Of a stretch of 64,000 bases of DNA, positions 37,128 through 44,945 are shown in pieces. This DNA comes from Pedobacter chitinilyticus. GTDB taxonomy: Bacteria > Bacteroidota > Bacteroidia > Sphingobacteriales > Sphingobacteriaceae. The notes under the pieces are model-generated. The model saw only the letters and a list, made by a program, of their open reading frames with translations, was not told the DNA's origin and did not search any database. Both the position numbers and the translations under genes were made by a program. Location: the NCBI RefSeq assembly GCF_003313385.1, contig NZ_QMHN01000001.1:679225-743224 (forward strand), read 5' to 3'. The stretch's first letter is position 1; every line of letters starts with the position of its first letter.

Positions 37128-38861
37128 TTATGCTTGCAAATCTTGCATAATGGTTTTTATCTTTTCATTCAGTTGTTGTTCGGTAGCTTTAAAACCAGTT
37201 TTATCAGCCAGAGGCTCATTTACACTGCAATAAAACTTGATTTTAGGTTCAGTACCGCTAGGACGTGCAGAAATGATACTGCCATCTTCTGTAATGAACT
37301 GCAAAACATCCGATTTAGGAAAGCCTAATTCTTTACTGGTGCCCGCTTTAATATCAGTAACTTTATTCAATTCGTAATCCTTTAAAGTGACTACCGCTGA
37401 ACCGCCAAGTTTAGCAGGAGGGTTGTTTCTAAACTTCTCCATCATCGCCTTAATTTCCTCGGCACCTGTCTTTCCTTTTTTGGTAATGGCCACTAAATCT
37501 TCTTTGTACATGCCATATTTTACATACATTTCAATCATGGCTTCAAATAAGCTACTGCCTTTGTCTTTATAAAAAGCGGTCATTTCTGCAATAAATGCAC
37601 AGGATATTACAGCATCCTTATCACGTACCAAATCACCCACTAGGTAACCATAGCTTTCTTCGCCACCTACAATAAATTTCTTTTTGCCCAAAAGCTCGGT
37701 CATCACCTTGCCAATCCATTTAAAACCCGTAAGTGTCTCAAAATATTCTACCCCTTTATCCTTACAAATGGCCTTAATTAAACTGGTAGTTACAATAGTG
37801 CTTACCACATATTCATTCCCTGTCAATTTTCCTTTCTCTTCCCAAGCAGTTAACATGTAGTTCACCAATAAGCTTCCCGTTTGGTTCCCATTTAGCAATA
37901 CAAATTCACCATCGTTATTTTTAACGGCAATTCCTACACGGTCAGCATCTGGATCTGTTGCCAAAACCAAATCAGCATCTATTTCCTGTGCTTTTTTAAG
38001 CGCTAGGGTCAAAGCTTCTTTCTCCTCAGGGTTTGGATATACCACGGTTGGGAAATTTCCATCTGGTTTGCTTTGCTCTTCCACAATGGTTACGTTGGTG
38101 AAACCAAACTGCTCTAATGCCTTTGGCACCAAAGTAATTCCTGTACCATGAATAGGCGAATAAACGATTTTTAGGTTTTTCTGTCTTTCAATGGCATCAG
38201 GAGATACCGAAAGCGCCGTAATTTCATTCAGGTATTTCTGATCGATTTCTTCACCAATCAGCTCAATGTTACTTTCAATACGATCAAATTTTACCTCATC
38301 AATATTTTGGATCGCAGCTACTTCATCCATCACCATTTTATCATCAGGAGAGGTAAATTGACCTCCATCGGCACCATAAGCCTTGTAGCCGTTATATTCT
38401 TTAGGGTTGTGCGAAGCAGTAAGCATTACTCCGCTTTTACAGCCCAGTTCGCGAATAGCAAAAGAAAGTTCAGGGGTAGGGCGTAAGGCTGAAAAGAAAT
38501 AAACCTTGATCCCGTTGGCTGAAAATACGTCAGCGGTAATTTTAGCAAATACATCCGAATTATTTCGGCTATCATGCGCAATGGCTACACAGATTTTCTC
38601 GCCTGGGTATTTCTTTAATAAGTAATTAGCCAAACCTTGTGTGGCTGTGCCAATGGTATATTTGTTGATTCGGTTTGAGCCAGCGCCCATGATACCTCTT
38701 AAACCACCTGTACCAAATTCTAAATTTCTGTAAAAAGCATCAGTAAGCTCTGTATAAGCCTCTTGGTCTAACAATTTTTGAATATCTGATTTGGTGATTT
38801 CGTCGTAATTTCCGTCAAGCCACGCTTGTATGGTTGTTTGCGTTTGTGGATCTAACTGCAT
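37128..38861 (-). CDS. Phosphoglucomutase/phosphomannomutase family enzyme
   Basis: A 577-residue alpha-D-phosphohexomutase. The phosphoserine loop is VMLTASHNPKEYNGYK with Ser150. The metal loop is DPDADRVGIAV, the sugar loop GGEESYGYL, and the phosphate-binding loop RPSGTEPKIKFY. The length and GTGGLRGIMGAG N-terminus match the PGM2-like group found in Bacteroidota and Firmicutes. It interconverts hexose 1- and 6-phosphates, linking glycolysis with glycan synthesis. The deacetylase gene follows it on the same strand. Confidence 0.94.
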   Translation of the reverse strand: MQLDPQTQTTIQAWLDGNYDEITKSDIQKLLDQEAYTELTDAFYRNLEFGTGGLRGIMGAGSNRINKYTIGTATQGLANYLLKKYPGEKICVAIAHDSRNNSDVFAKITADVFSANGIKVYFFSALRPTPELSFAIRELGCKSGVMLTASHNPKEYNGYKAYGADGGQFTSPDDKMVMDEVAAIQNIDEVKFDRIESNIELIGEEIDQKYLNEITALSVSPDAIERQKNLKIVYSPIHGTGITLVPKALEQFGFTNVTIVEEQSKPDGNFPTVVYPNPEEKEALTLALKKAQEIDADLVLATDPDADRVGIAVKNNDGEFVLLNGNQTGSLLVNYMLTAWEEKGKLTGNEYVVSTIVTTSLIKAICKDKGVEYFETLTGFKWIGKVMTELLGKKKFIVGGEESYGYLVGDLVRDKDAVISCAFIAEMTAFYKDKGSSLFEAMIEMYVKYGMYKEDLVAITKKGKTGAEEIKAMMEKFRNNPPAKLGGSAVVTLKDYELNKVTDIKAGTSKELGFPKSDVLQFITEDGSIISARPSGTEPKIKFYCSVNEPLADKTGFKATEQQLNEKIKTIMQDLQA

Positions 38862-39031
38862 ATTAAATTAGGGTTAATGTCGATAGGAGAAACAAATAAT
38901 ATTCGGTAGGGTTGGGTCAAAATTAAAAAAACCGCATTTTATTTCGATACTTTGACTAAAATTAACAGTCTTTTATTTATTTTCACGCCCCGTTACAATT
39001 ATAACAAAATTCTATATTCTATAACTCAAAA

Positions 39032-40345
39032 ATGAAAATTTTAAAATTCGGTGGTACCTCGGTTGGTAGCCCAGAACGTATGAAAAAACTGTTGGATATT
39101 ATTGATCCATCAGAAAGACAGATTGTAGTATTATCAGCAGTGTCTGGAACTACAAATAGTTTGGTTGAAATCTCAAATGCGTTACTGAAGGAGGACAAGA
39201 AGAAGGGCACTGAATTAATTAAAGCTTTACAAGAGAAATATAATGATTTTGTTGTAGAACTTTTGCCAGCTGGCGAGTTTAGAGAGCAAGGTCAAGAAGT
39301 GGTTGATTATCATTTCAACTTCCTACTTTCTTTGGCTAACAACGTTTTTACAGCTATTGAGGATAAAGTGGTTTTGGCGCAAGGCGAATTACTTTCGACC
39401 ACACTTTACCACGTATATCTAAAATCTATTAGTGTGCCTTCGGTATTGTTGCCCGCTTTAGATTTCATGAAAATTGATGAGGATAACGAACCTGTGATTC
39501 CTTATACTACAGAGAACTTAACGCCACTATTGGCCGAAAATCCTGACAACAAGTTGTTTATCACCCAAGGTTTCATTTGCAGAAACAGCTTTGGCGAAGT
39601 GGATAATCTACGTCGTGGTGGTAGCGATTATACTGCTTCATTGTTAGGTGCAGCCATTTCAGCGGATGAAGTTCAAATTTGGACGGATATTGATGGTATG
39701 CATAATAACGACCCTCGTGTGGTGAAAGGTACCAAACCTATTTCTCACTTGTCATTTGACGAGGCTGCCGAGTTGGCTTATTTTGGTGCTAAAATTTTGC
39801 ACCCGCAATCAGTATTTCCTGCGCAGAAATATAAAATCCCAGTGCGTTTGCTAAATACCATGGAGCCAAAAGCCCTAGGAACAGTAATTAGTGCAGATAG
39901 CGAAAAAGGGAAAATTAAATCTATTGCTGCTAAAGATGGCATTACGGCCATTAAAATCCAATCGAGCCGAATGTTGTTGGCTTATGGTTTCTTGCGCAAG
40001 GTGTTTGAAGTTTTCGAACGTTACAAAACGCCAATTGACATGATTACCACTTCGGAGGTTGCCGTATCTTTAACGATTGACTTTACGGACAACTTAGATA
40101 AAATTGTAGACGAGCTGAATTCTTTTGGCAGTGTGGAATTGGACAGAGACCAAACCATTGTTTGTGTAGTAGGTGATTTTGGTGCCGAGAAGCATGGTTT
40201 TGCTGCGAAAGTATTAGATTCGATTAAACATATTCCAGTAAGGATGATTTCGTACGGTGGTAGTGCTTACAACATTTCTCTATTGGTGAAAACAGAAGAT
40301 AAGGTTGAAGCTTTAAGAAGCCTGCACAACAGGATTTTTGAATAA
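39032..40345 (+). CDS. lysC: Aspartate kinase, monofunctional
   Basis: A 437-residue kinase for the first step of the aspartate family pathway. It begins with KILKFGGTSVGSPERMKKL, continues with VVLSAVSGTTNSLV and FITQGFICRNSFGEVDNLRRGGSDYTASLLGAAI, and has two C-terminal ACT domains (MLLAYGFLRKVFEVFERYKTPIDMITTSEVAVSLTID and VCVVGDFG) that usually bind lysine or threonine. There is no homoserine dehydrogenase domain. lysA follows 400 bp downstream on the same strand, with a repeat and a small gene on the other strand in between, which points to separate transcription. Confidence 0.94.
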   Translation: MKILKFGGTSVGSPERMKKLLDIIDPSERQIVVLSAVSGTTNSLVEISNALLKEDKKKGTELIKALQEKYNDFVVELLPAGEFREQGQEVVDYHFNFLLSLANNVFTAIEDKVVLAQGELLSTTLYHVYLKSISVPSVLLPALDFMKIDEDNEPVIPYTTENLTPLLAENPDNKLFITQGFICRNSFGEVDNLRRGGSDYTASLLGAAISADEVQIWTDIDGMHNNDPRVVKGTKPISHLSFDEAAELAYFGAKILHPQSVFPAQKYKIPVRLLNTMEPKALGTVISADSEKGKIKSIAAKDGITAIKIQSSRMLLAYGFLRKVFEVFERYKTPIDMITTSEVAVSLTIDFTDNLDKIVDELNSFGSVELDRDQTIVCVVGDFGAEKHGFAAKVLDSIKHIPVRMISYGGSAYNISLLVKTEDKVEALRSLHNRIFE

Positions 40346-40364
40346 TGCTTAAGACTTAGGGATG

Positions 40365-40472
40365 GTCTTCATTTCGACTGAAGTGTAGCGTAATGGATAA
40401 ATCTTTGGATTAAATTAGTTTAAAGATTTCTCTCCCAAAAATTCGGGACTACACCATATTTGGAATGACATA
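40365..40472. repeat. GTCATT-type intergenic repeat (family B, copy 4, reversed)
   Basis: Read on the minus strand it aligns with 28078-28182 over about 100 bp: GTCATTCCAAATAT, GTGTAGTCCCGAATTTTTGG, GAGAAATCTTTAAACTAAT, TCCAAAGATTTATCC and GTCGAAATGA. A fragment GATCCTTCGAAGGGCTCAGG at 40550-40569 belongs to the related family of copies 2 and 3. Confidence 0.75.
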
Positions 40473-40583
40473 CAAATAAAAGTTTGTTTGAAGAACTGAA
40501 ATAGGTTAGTTAAACCTGATTGAAGCATCTATCAGCTATGAAACAGATCCTTCGAAGGGCTCAGGATGGCAGTCAAAAAAAGA

Positions 40584-40751
40584 CTAACGATAATAGAAAT
40601 AGATAAAAATAACGATTAATATCAGTACAATTGAGATACGAACTCTTCTTTCAAATTCTCTGCGGCTAATATTACCTTGACGATAGTCGATGTAGTTGCC
40701 TGCATAGATAAAACCTAAAAAGGCCAGGAAGAGGATGAGTATAAATTTCAA
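40584..40751 (-). CDS. 55-residue two-helix membrane protein, TTG start
   Basis: A short frame on the minus strand encodes MKFILILFLAFLGFIYAG, a polar basic hinge NYIDYRQGNISRREFERR, then VRISIVLILIVIFIYFYYR and a TAG stop. Two hydrophobic helices around a charged linker look like a genuine small inner-membrane protein. No in-frame ATG exists nearby, so the start is taken as TTG at 40751-40749. It is divergent from lysA with start codons only 4 nt apart. I do not recognise a family. The high fraction of Ile, Leu and Phe and the clean stop argue for coding. Confidence 0.6.
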   Translation of the reverse strand: MKFILILFLAFLGFIYAGNYIDYRQGNISRREFERRVRISIVLILIVIFIYFYYR

Positions 40752-40755
40752 GATT

Positions 40756-41916
40756 ATGTTTTCGGATAAAGATATAGCACATTTTTCAAATTTAGAAACG
40801 CCATTTTATTATTACGATCTTAACTTGTTGCGCGACACGTTAAAAACTTGTAGTGATGCAGCGAATACTTATCATTTTCATGTGCATTATGCCATGAAAG
40901 CGAACTTCAACGATAAGGTTTTAGCTAAAATTAAGGAAACTGGTTTTGGTGCCGATTGTGTAAGTGGTGGCGAGGTAAGAAAGGCGATTGAAAGTGGTTT
41001 CGCTAAAAACAAAGTGGTTTTTGCTGGTGTAGGTAAATCTGATAAGGAAATTAACTATGCCTTGGACCAGGATATTTTTTGCTTTAACGTGGAATCGTTG
41101 CAGGAATTGCAGGTGATTAACGATTTGGCTGGAAAGAAACAGAAAATAGCGAAGGTGGCTATCCGTATCAATCCTAACGTTGATGCACATACCCATGCTA
41201 ACATTACCACGGGTTTGGACGAGAATAAGTTCGGAATCAACTCTTGGGACATGCCTGCAGCAGCTGACATTTTAAACGCCTCAGCGCATTTGGAGTTTGT
41301 GGGGATCCATTTTCATATTGGCTCGCAGATTACCAATTTGGACGTTTATAAAAACCTATGTGTAAGGGTAAATGAATTTGCCGCTTGGTTTGAGGATAAA
41401 GGTTTTACCGTTAAAATCTTAAATGTTGGCGGTGGTTTAGGTATTGACTATCACCAACCAAATGCACAAATTCCTGACTTTGAAGCTTATTTCAGGATTT
41501 TCTCAGATTTCTTAGACATTAAACCTCATCAAGAAGTTCACTTTGAATTGGGTAGGGCATTGGTAGGTCAATCTTCATCGTTGATTAGTCGTGTGCTTTA
41601 TGTAAAGAATGGTAAGAAAAAGAATTTCATTGTATTGGATGCAGGTATGACCGAATTGATGCGCCCAGCACTTTATCAAGCTTACCATCAGATAGAGAAC
41701 TTGAGTCAGAAGTCTAATGCTGTTAAGTATGATGTAGTAGGGCCAATTTGCGAAAGTACCGACTGCTTCGGAAAAGAGGTTGCTTTACCAGAGACTTTTA
41801 GAAATGATTTGATTGCCATTAGAAGTACTGGCGCATATGGTGAGGTAATGGCTTCTAACTACAATTTGCGCGATGCGATTGTTACTGTAACTAGTGATGA
41901 TGTTGCTTCATCTTAG
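40756..41916 (+). CDS. lysA: Diaminopimelate decarboxylase
   Basis: A 386-residue fold-type III PLP enzyme that makes lysine from meso-diaminopimelate. The PLP lysine is Lys48 in HYAMKANFN. Other motifs are GFGADCVSGGEVRKAI, ENKFGINSWDM, FVGIHFHIGSQITN, LNVGGGLGIDY, FELGRALVGQSSSLISRV, DAGMTELMRPALY, GPICESTDCFGKE and the terminal GAYGEVMASNYN. I prefer ATG 40756 over 40735, because the latter overlaps the divergent small gene and adds seven unconserved residues. Together with lysC nearby it marks a lysine-synthesis locus. Confidence 0.94.
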   Translation: MFSDKDIAHFSNLETPFYYYDLNLLRDTLKTCSDAANTYHFHVHYAMKANFNDKVLAKIKETGFGADCVSGGEVRKAIESGFAKNKVVFAGVGKSDKEINYALDQDIFCFNVESLQELQVINDLAGKKQKIAKVAIRINPNVDAHTHANITTGLDENKFGINSWDMPAAADILNASAHLEFVGIHFHIGSQITNLDVYKNLCVRVNEFAAWFEDKGFTVKILNVGGGLGIDYHQPNAQIPDFEAYFRIFSDFLDIKPHQEVHFELGRALVGQSSSLISRVLYVKNGKKKNFIVLDAGMTELMRPALYQAYHQIENLSQKSNAVKYDVVGPICESTDCFGKEVALPETFRNDLIAIRSTGAYGEVMASNYNLRDAIVTVTSDDVASS

Positions 41917-42020
41917 ATAAAAAACATTAAGGAGTTGAGGAAATTAAGGTTTGTTCTTAATGAGATTTAATTTCTTAATGTTTCAAAGATAAAATTCAGA
42001 CAAAAATCTTGCATTATTAG

Positions 42021-42055
42021 AGCCAGTGAAACGAAATCGTTAGCTGGCTTTTTTT
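42021..42055 (+). terminator. Terminator after lysA
   Basis: AGCCAG (42021-42026) pairs with CTGGCT (42044-42049), with an inner AACG/CGTT stem, followed by a T-run to about 42055. Confidence 0.82.
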
Positions 42056-42269
42056 ATTGCCTACGTCTTGCTGCTACATAGATAACGACCCCAGCAACCA
42101 TGGCTATAGCGCCCACATACGGAGGCCAATTCACGGTCTCTTGTTTGTCTGCGGTGACTTGAATAGGTCCTGCGTCAATGATTTTTTCTTTTTTTGTATA
42201 AGTAAAGCCGCTCCATACGAGCATGATTAATCCAACTACAATTAATAAAATGCCTAATGATTTTCCCAT
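42054..42269 (-). CDS. DUF3185-like small membrane protein
   Basis: A 71-residue protein with two hydrophobic helices: residues 4-24 (SLGILLIVVGLIMLVWSGFTY) and about 50-66 (YVGAIAMVAGVVIYVAA). The middle TKKEKIIDAGPIQVTADKQ and the PPYVG turn match my memory of the DUF3185 family, whose function is unknown. It is the last gene of a leftward series of small proteins (42054-44287), 44 bp after the lipoprotein gene. Its stop codon overlaps the end of the lysA terminator. Confidence 0.78.
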   Translation of the reverse strand: MGKSLGILLIVVGLIMLVWSGFTYTKKEKIIDAGPIQVTADKQETVNWPPYVGAIAMVAGVVIYVAARRRQ

Positions 42270-42313
42270 GATATTTGATTTTATTTAGGGAACAGCAGTT
42301 AACGGAAATTGTT

Positions 42314-43129
42314 TTAGAAGGAATAACCAAGGCCAATATTTGCTGAAAGGCGTGAGAAATCGGCTTGACTGGTTAGGTTAAATTGCTTGAAGGAGAAAAA
42401 GTAGGTTAATTGGAAATTGCTACGGCTAACTTCAGAATCGTTTAAGGCATAATTTGCCGTTTTAATCTTGTTATCAAAGCTATTATCTAAGTTTGGCGAA
42501 AAGCCTACAAATAGTTTAAATGCATGTTTGATGTCTTTATCTCTCCGGTGATGAAAGATGATTTCAGAAGAGAGACCAGTGGTCCATAATAGTTTATTTC
42601 TAGAAACCACCAATCTCTTATAGGTAAGGTCTCCGTAAAGTTGGTTTCTAAAATCTAGATATTCCCCAAATTCTCTGGTCACCGCATTTTCCCAGTTAAT
42701 AATTCTGTAATCAGTGTTCCCACGATTAGAAGTCATGTGATAACCAATGGAGGTGTGTATGCCTAGACCCGAAGTAGATTTGTTAAAAGGAGGGAGCTCT
42801 ACAAAATCATTTTCTTTAGGGTTTTCTGAGATGTAATTTTTGGAAGCTTTACCAAAATAACCTAGCAAACCGTAAGAGAAATTAAAATTTTTAAAGGTAT
42901 GGGCTTGAGTTAAGCTTAAATAGCCTAAAGTCACATCGCCTTCATCATGAATACCATCTGAACTTGCTAAGCCTCCAGTGACATTAAATTTCGAGCTAAC
43001 ACTATCAGCAACCATTGGTTTGGGCTGATAAACGACATCATTGCCCACAATAGAAGGAAATAGATATCGAGTACAGGAACTAAGAGAAGAAATAGCTAAA
43101 AATAGTACGAAATATGTAAAGCGTTTCAT
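42314..43129 (-). CDS. Lipoprotein of unknown function with barrel-like C-terminus
   Basis: A 271-residue predicted lipoprotein, lipobox LSSC with Cys19. The mature part has alternating beta-strand patterns (GDVTLGYLSLTQAH, NFNFSYGLLGYFG, LGIHTSIGYHM) and ends in an aromatic residue (SANIGLGYSF), as in outer-membrane barrels. I do not recognise a named family. It lies 10 bp after the DUF1801 gene in the same leftward series. An outer-membrane location is inferred. Confidence 0.68.
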   Translation of the reverse strand: MKRFTYFVLFLAISSLSSCTRYLFPSIVGNDVVYQPKPMVADSVSSKFNVTGGLASSDGIHDEGDVTLGYLSLTQAHTFKNFNFSYGLLGYFGKASKNYISENPKENDFVELPPFNKSTSGLGIHTSIGYHMTSNRGNTDYRIINWENAVTREFGEYLDFRNQLYGDLTYKRLVVSRNKLLWTTGLSSEIIFHHRRDKDIKHAFKLFVGFSPNLDNSFDNKIKTANYALNDSEVSRSNFQLTYFFSFKQFNLTSQADFSRLSANIGLGYSF

Positions 43130-43139
43130 GAATTGAAAT

Positions 43140-43493
43140 TTATCTTTTGGCCCGAAGATACAAAACCTCTTTTAACAGGTTGTTAATTTTTTCTACAGGC
43201 AAATCTGCTTCTGGGTTCACTAACAAGATCTTCATCCGTGCCCGTTTCTCCACCAATAAATCTTCATCATATAATAAATGTCCGTCTACAAAACCAATAT
43301 AGGGATGGTAGTGCTTTTTATGTATCCATAAATAACAAAGCATTTTACCTTGATGGTAAAAGAAGGGGAGTTTGTATTTCCATTCGGGTGTAATGTCCTT
43401 ATCTACAGATAAAATAATATCCCTCAAGGCCAGTAAAGTGCTTTTTATGGGTTCTTCTTGCTTTAGATAAAATTGGTCGAGCTCACTTAACAT
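43140..43493 (-). CDS. DUF1801 (YdhG-like) domain protein
   Basis: A 117-residue cytosolic protein. The DUF1801 pattern is seen in LDQFYLKQEEPIKSTLLALRDIIL, DITPEWKYKLPFFYHQGKMLCYLWIHKKHYHPYIGF and the helical LPVEKINNLLKEVLYLRAKR. Function unknown; these proteins are frequently found near SRPBCC and NTF2-like proteins, as here. It starts 3 bp after the NTF2-like gene stop, so the two are co-transcribed. Confidence 0.82.
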   Translation of the reverse strand: MLSELDQFYLKQEEPIKSTLLALRDIILSVDKDITPEWKYKLPFFYHQGKMLCYLWIHKKHYHPYIGFVDGHLLYDEDLLVEKRARMKILLVNPEADLPVEKINNLLKEVLYLRAKR

Positions 43494-43496
43494 TTT

Positions 43497-43865
43497 TTAG
43501 ACTCCTATTTGAGTTCCGCTTCCACCTACAATTTTAATGCCTTCAGCGGAGGCCTTCCAAAATCGGATATAACGAAATTTAGCCCCAAACGGCGCTGCTT
43601 TGTAGCTGCCTTTTAAGTCTATGGTTAAGGTGATTACTGCCAGATCATCAATGATATTTAGGTTTTCGACCTCAGGTGTAAGTTCACTTATATTGAGTTC
43701 ACCATCGCGATAAGTCTTTAAGTCAATTTCTTTGGTGATTACATCTCCATTTGGAGCAACAAAAAGCAAATCTTCATGCAACAATTCATCAAGCACCTTT
43801 ATATCACTTTCCTTAATGGCTTTGTAAAGTCTATTCTCTAGGTTTAAGATTTCTTCTTTTGTCAT
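43497..43865 (-). CDS. NTF2-like (SnoaL/DUF4440) protein
   Basis: A 122-residue cone-shaped NTF2-fold protein: ILNLENRLYKAIKESDIKVLDELLHEDLLFVAPNGDVITKE in the N-terminal helices, then strands VENLNIIDDLAVITLTIDLKG and FRYIRFWKASAEGIKIVGGSGTQIG. Such proteins bind or isomerise small molecules; the ligand is unknown. It is in the leftward cluster with SRPBCC and DUF1801 genes. Confidence 0.82.
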   Translation of the reverse strand: MTKEEILNLENRLYKAIKESDIKVLDELLHEDLLFVAPNGDVITKEIDLKTYRDGELNISELTPEVENLNIIDDLAVITLTIDLKGSYKAAPFGAKFRYIRFWKASAEGIKIVGGSGTQIGV

Positions 43866-43897
43866 GTTTTTAGCTTCTTTCTAAATTACGCTAATGT

Positions 43898-44287
43898 TTA
43901 GTAGTCTTCTAGTTCAAAGAAATCAGCTAGGCCTCCTAAATAATATTCGCTGATACCTGCTGTAAATTCTTCAAAATCTTCGTCAGGGATATTGGTTTGT
44001 ACAAATTCCAAAGAAGTGCCTTTCTTGTCAGGGTGCAATTTGATGGTTACAATAGAAGGTTCGTTTTCCTCGCCAAAGTACCATTGTTGTACGATCTTTT
44101 TCCCAGGTTCCAATTCGAGGTTTTTACCTACAATATCACCATCCCAAAAAGAGAATTCCGTGCCTACTTCTTCTTCAAACTCTACTTCGGCACCTGTCCA
44201 TAATTGGATGCTTTGTGCTTTGGTTAAACCTAAATAAACTTCTTCGGGAGGAGCGGGCAGGAGGATGTATTTTTTAAATGTCTTCAT
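43898..44287 (-). CDS. SRPBCC/AHSA1-domain protein
   Basis: A 129-residue START-like protein: KKYILLPAPPEEVYLGLTKAQSIQLWTGAEVEFEEEVGTEFSFWDGDIVGKNLELEPGKKIVQQWYFGEENEP is the classical AHSA1 pattern, closed by the helix EDFEEFTAGISEYYLGGLADFF. The family includes Hsp90 activators and small-molecule binders; no role can be fixed. It is the first gene of the 44287-42054 series. Its upstream side carries GGATTTA-type repeats next to the broken GxxExxY gene. Confidence 0.85.
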   Translation of the reverse strand: MKTFKKYILLPAPPEEVYLGLTKAQSIQLWTGAEVEFEEEVGTEFSFWDGDIVGKNLELEPGKKIVQQWYFGEENEPSIVTIKLHPDKKGTSLEFVQTNIPDEDFEEFTAGISEYYLGGLADFFELEDY

Positions 44288-44323
44288 CGGGATTTACTGG
44301 ATTTTAGGATTTAACAGGATTGC
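44287..44323. repeat. GGATTTA-type repeat, left of the GxxExxY gene
   Basis: GGGATTTACTGGATTTTAGG followed by ATTTAACAGGATT repeats a GGATTTA word. Similar words in inverted arrangement lie on the other side of the GxxExxY gene at 44834-44924. Confidence 0.55.
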
Positions 44324-44420
44324 AAATTTGTTATTAATTTCTTGATTTATTAGGTAAAGAGCGCTTTTTATTTTGTTGTTATGATTATGTAAATCCCTTA
44401 ATTCAGTAAGTATAGCCCCT

Positions 44421-44810
44421 TTATATTGTTGGTTTATATCTAGAATTCGAATTGTAAACTTTTTTAAACTGTAAACTTGTACTGCCGAAATTAATCAATA
44501 GACCTATGGGAAATTTATAAGCAGTAACATAATTCTTAGCTTACGCTAAATGAACGTCTTCTAGATTGATCACCGCTTTTAGCTCAACTACCACTTGATT
44601 TTCTATTACGAAATCTGCTCTTCTCACACCTACTTCAATGTCTTCGTAATAAATAGTTTGCTCAACTTCTCTGGCAAAAATTAAATCAATGCTACTTAGT
44701 TCAATGGCCAAACATCTTTGATAAATTACTTCTTGAAACCCATTACCCAAGGTGTTATGCACTTTCATGGCACAACCGTTTACCTTGTATGTAATTTCAT
44801 CGATAGTCAT
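44421..44810 (-). pseudogene. GxxExxY protein gene broken by one in-frame stop
   Basis: The intact part (44810-44541) encodes 89 residues with the GxxExxY motif GFQEVIY, then IYYEDIEVGVRRADFVIENQVVVELKA and NLEDVHLA. There a TAA (44543-44541) stops translation. The same frame continues for 40 more codons with KNYVTAYKFPIGLLINFG and STSLQFKKV, exactly the family's expected ending, to a TAA at 44423-44421. Family members usually read DVHLAQ at the stop site, so a CAA to TAA change explains it. Full length would be 129 codons. The family is PD-(D/E)XK-like and of unknown function; the product here is probably truncated. Confidence 0.85.
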
Positions 44811-44833
44811 TTTTAAGCGTGTAAATTGTCAGG

Positions 44834-44924
44834 ATCAGGATTTACTTGATTGATGGATTTATAGGATTTTGATGTTTAATGTAAAACTATGATCATGAAA
44901 ATCTTCACATCCTATAAATCCTGA
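44834..44924. repeat. Inverted GGATTTA-type repeat, right of the GxxExxY gene
   Basis: ATCAGGATTTACTTG and GATTTATAGGAT (44834-44867) face CATCCTATAAATCCTGAT (44907-44924), giving an imperfect palindrome immediately upstream of the GxxExxY gene. Confidence 0.65.
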
Positions 44925-44945
44925 TAAGGCAAAGGAAGTGGGATC

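Noticed and set aside
42054..44287. The run of small SRPBCC, NTF2-like and DUF1801 genes as a defence or toxin-antitoxin island
   Set aside because: All are ordinary small-molecule-binding or unknown housekeeping folds; no nuclease, toxin or sensor domain is present.
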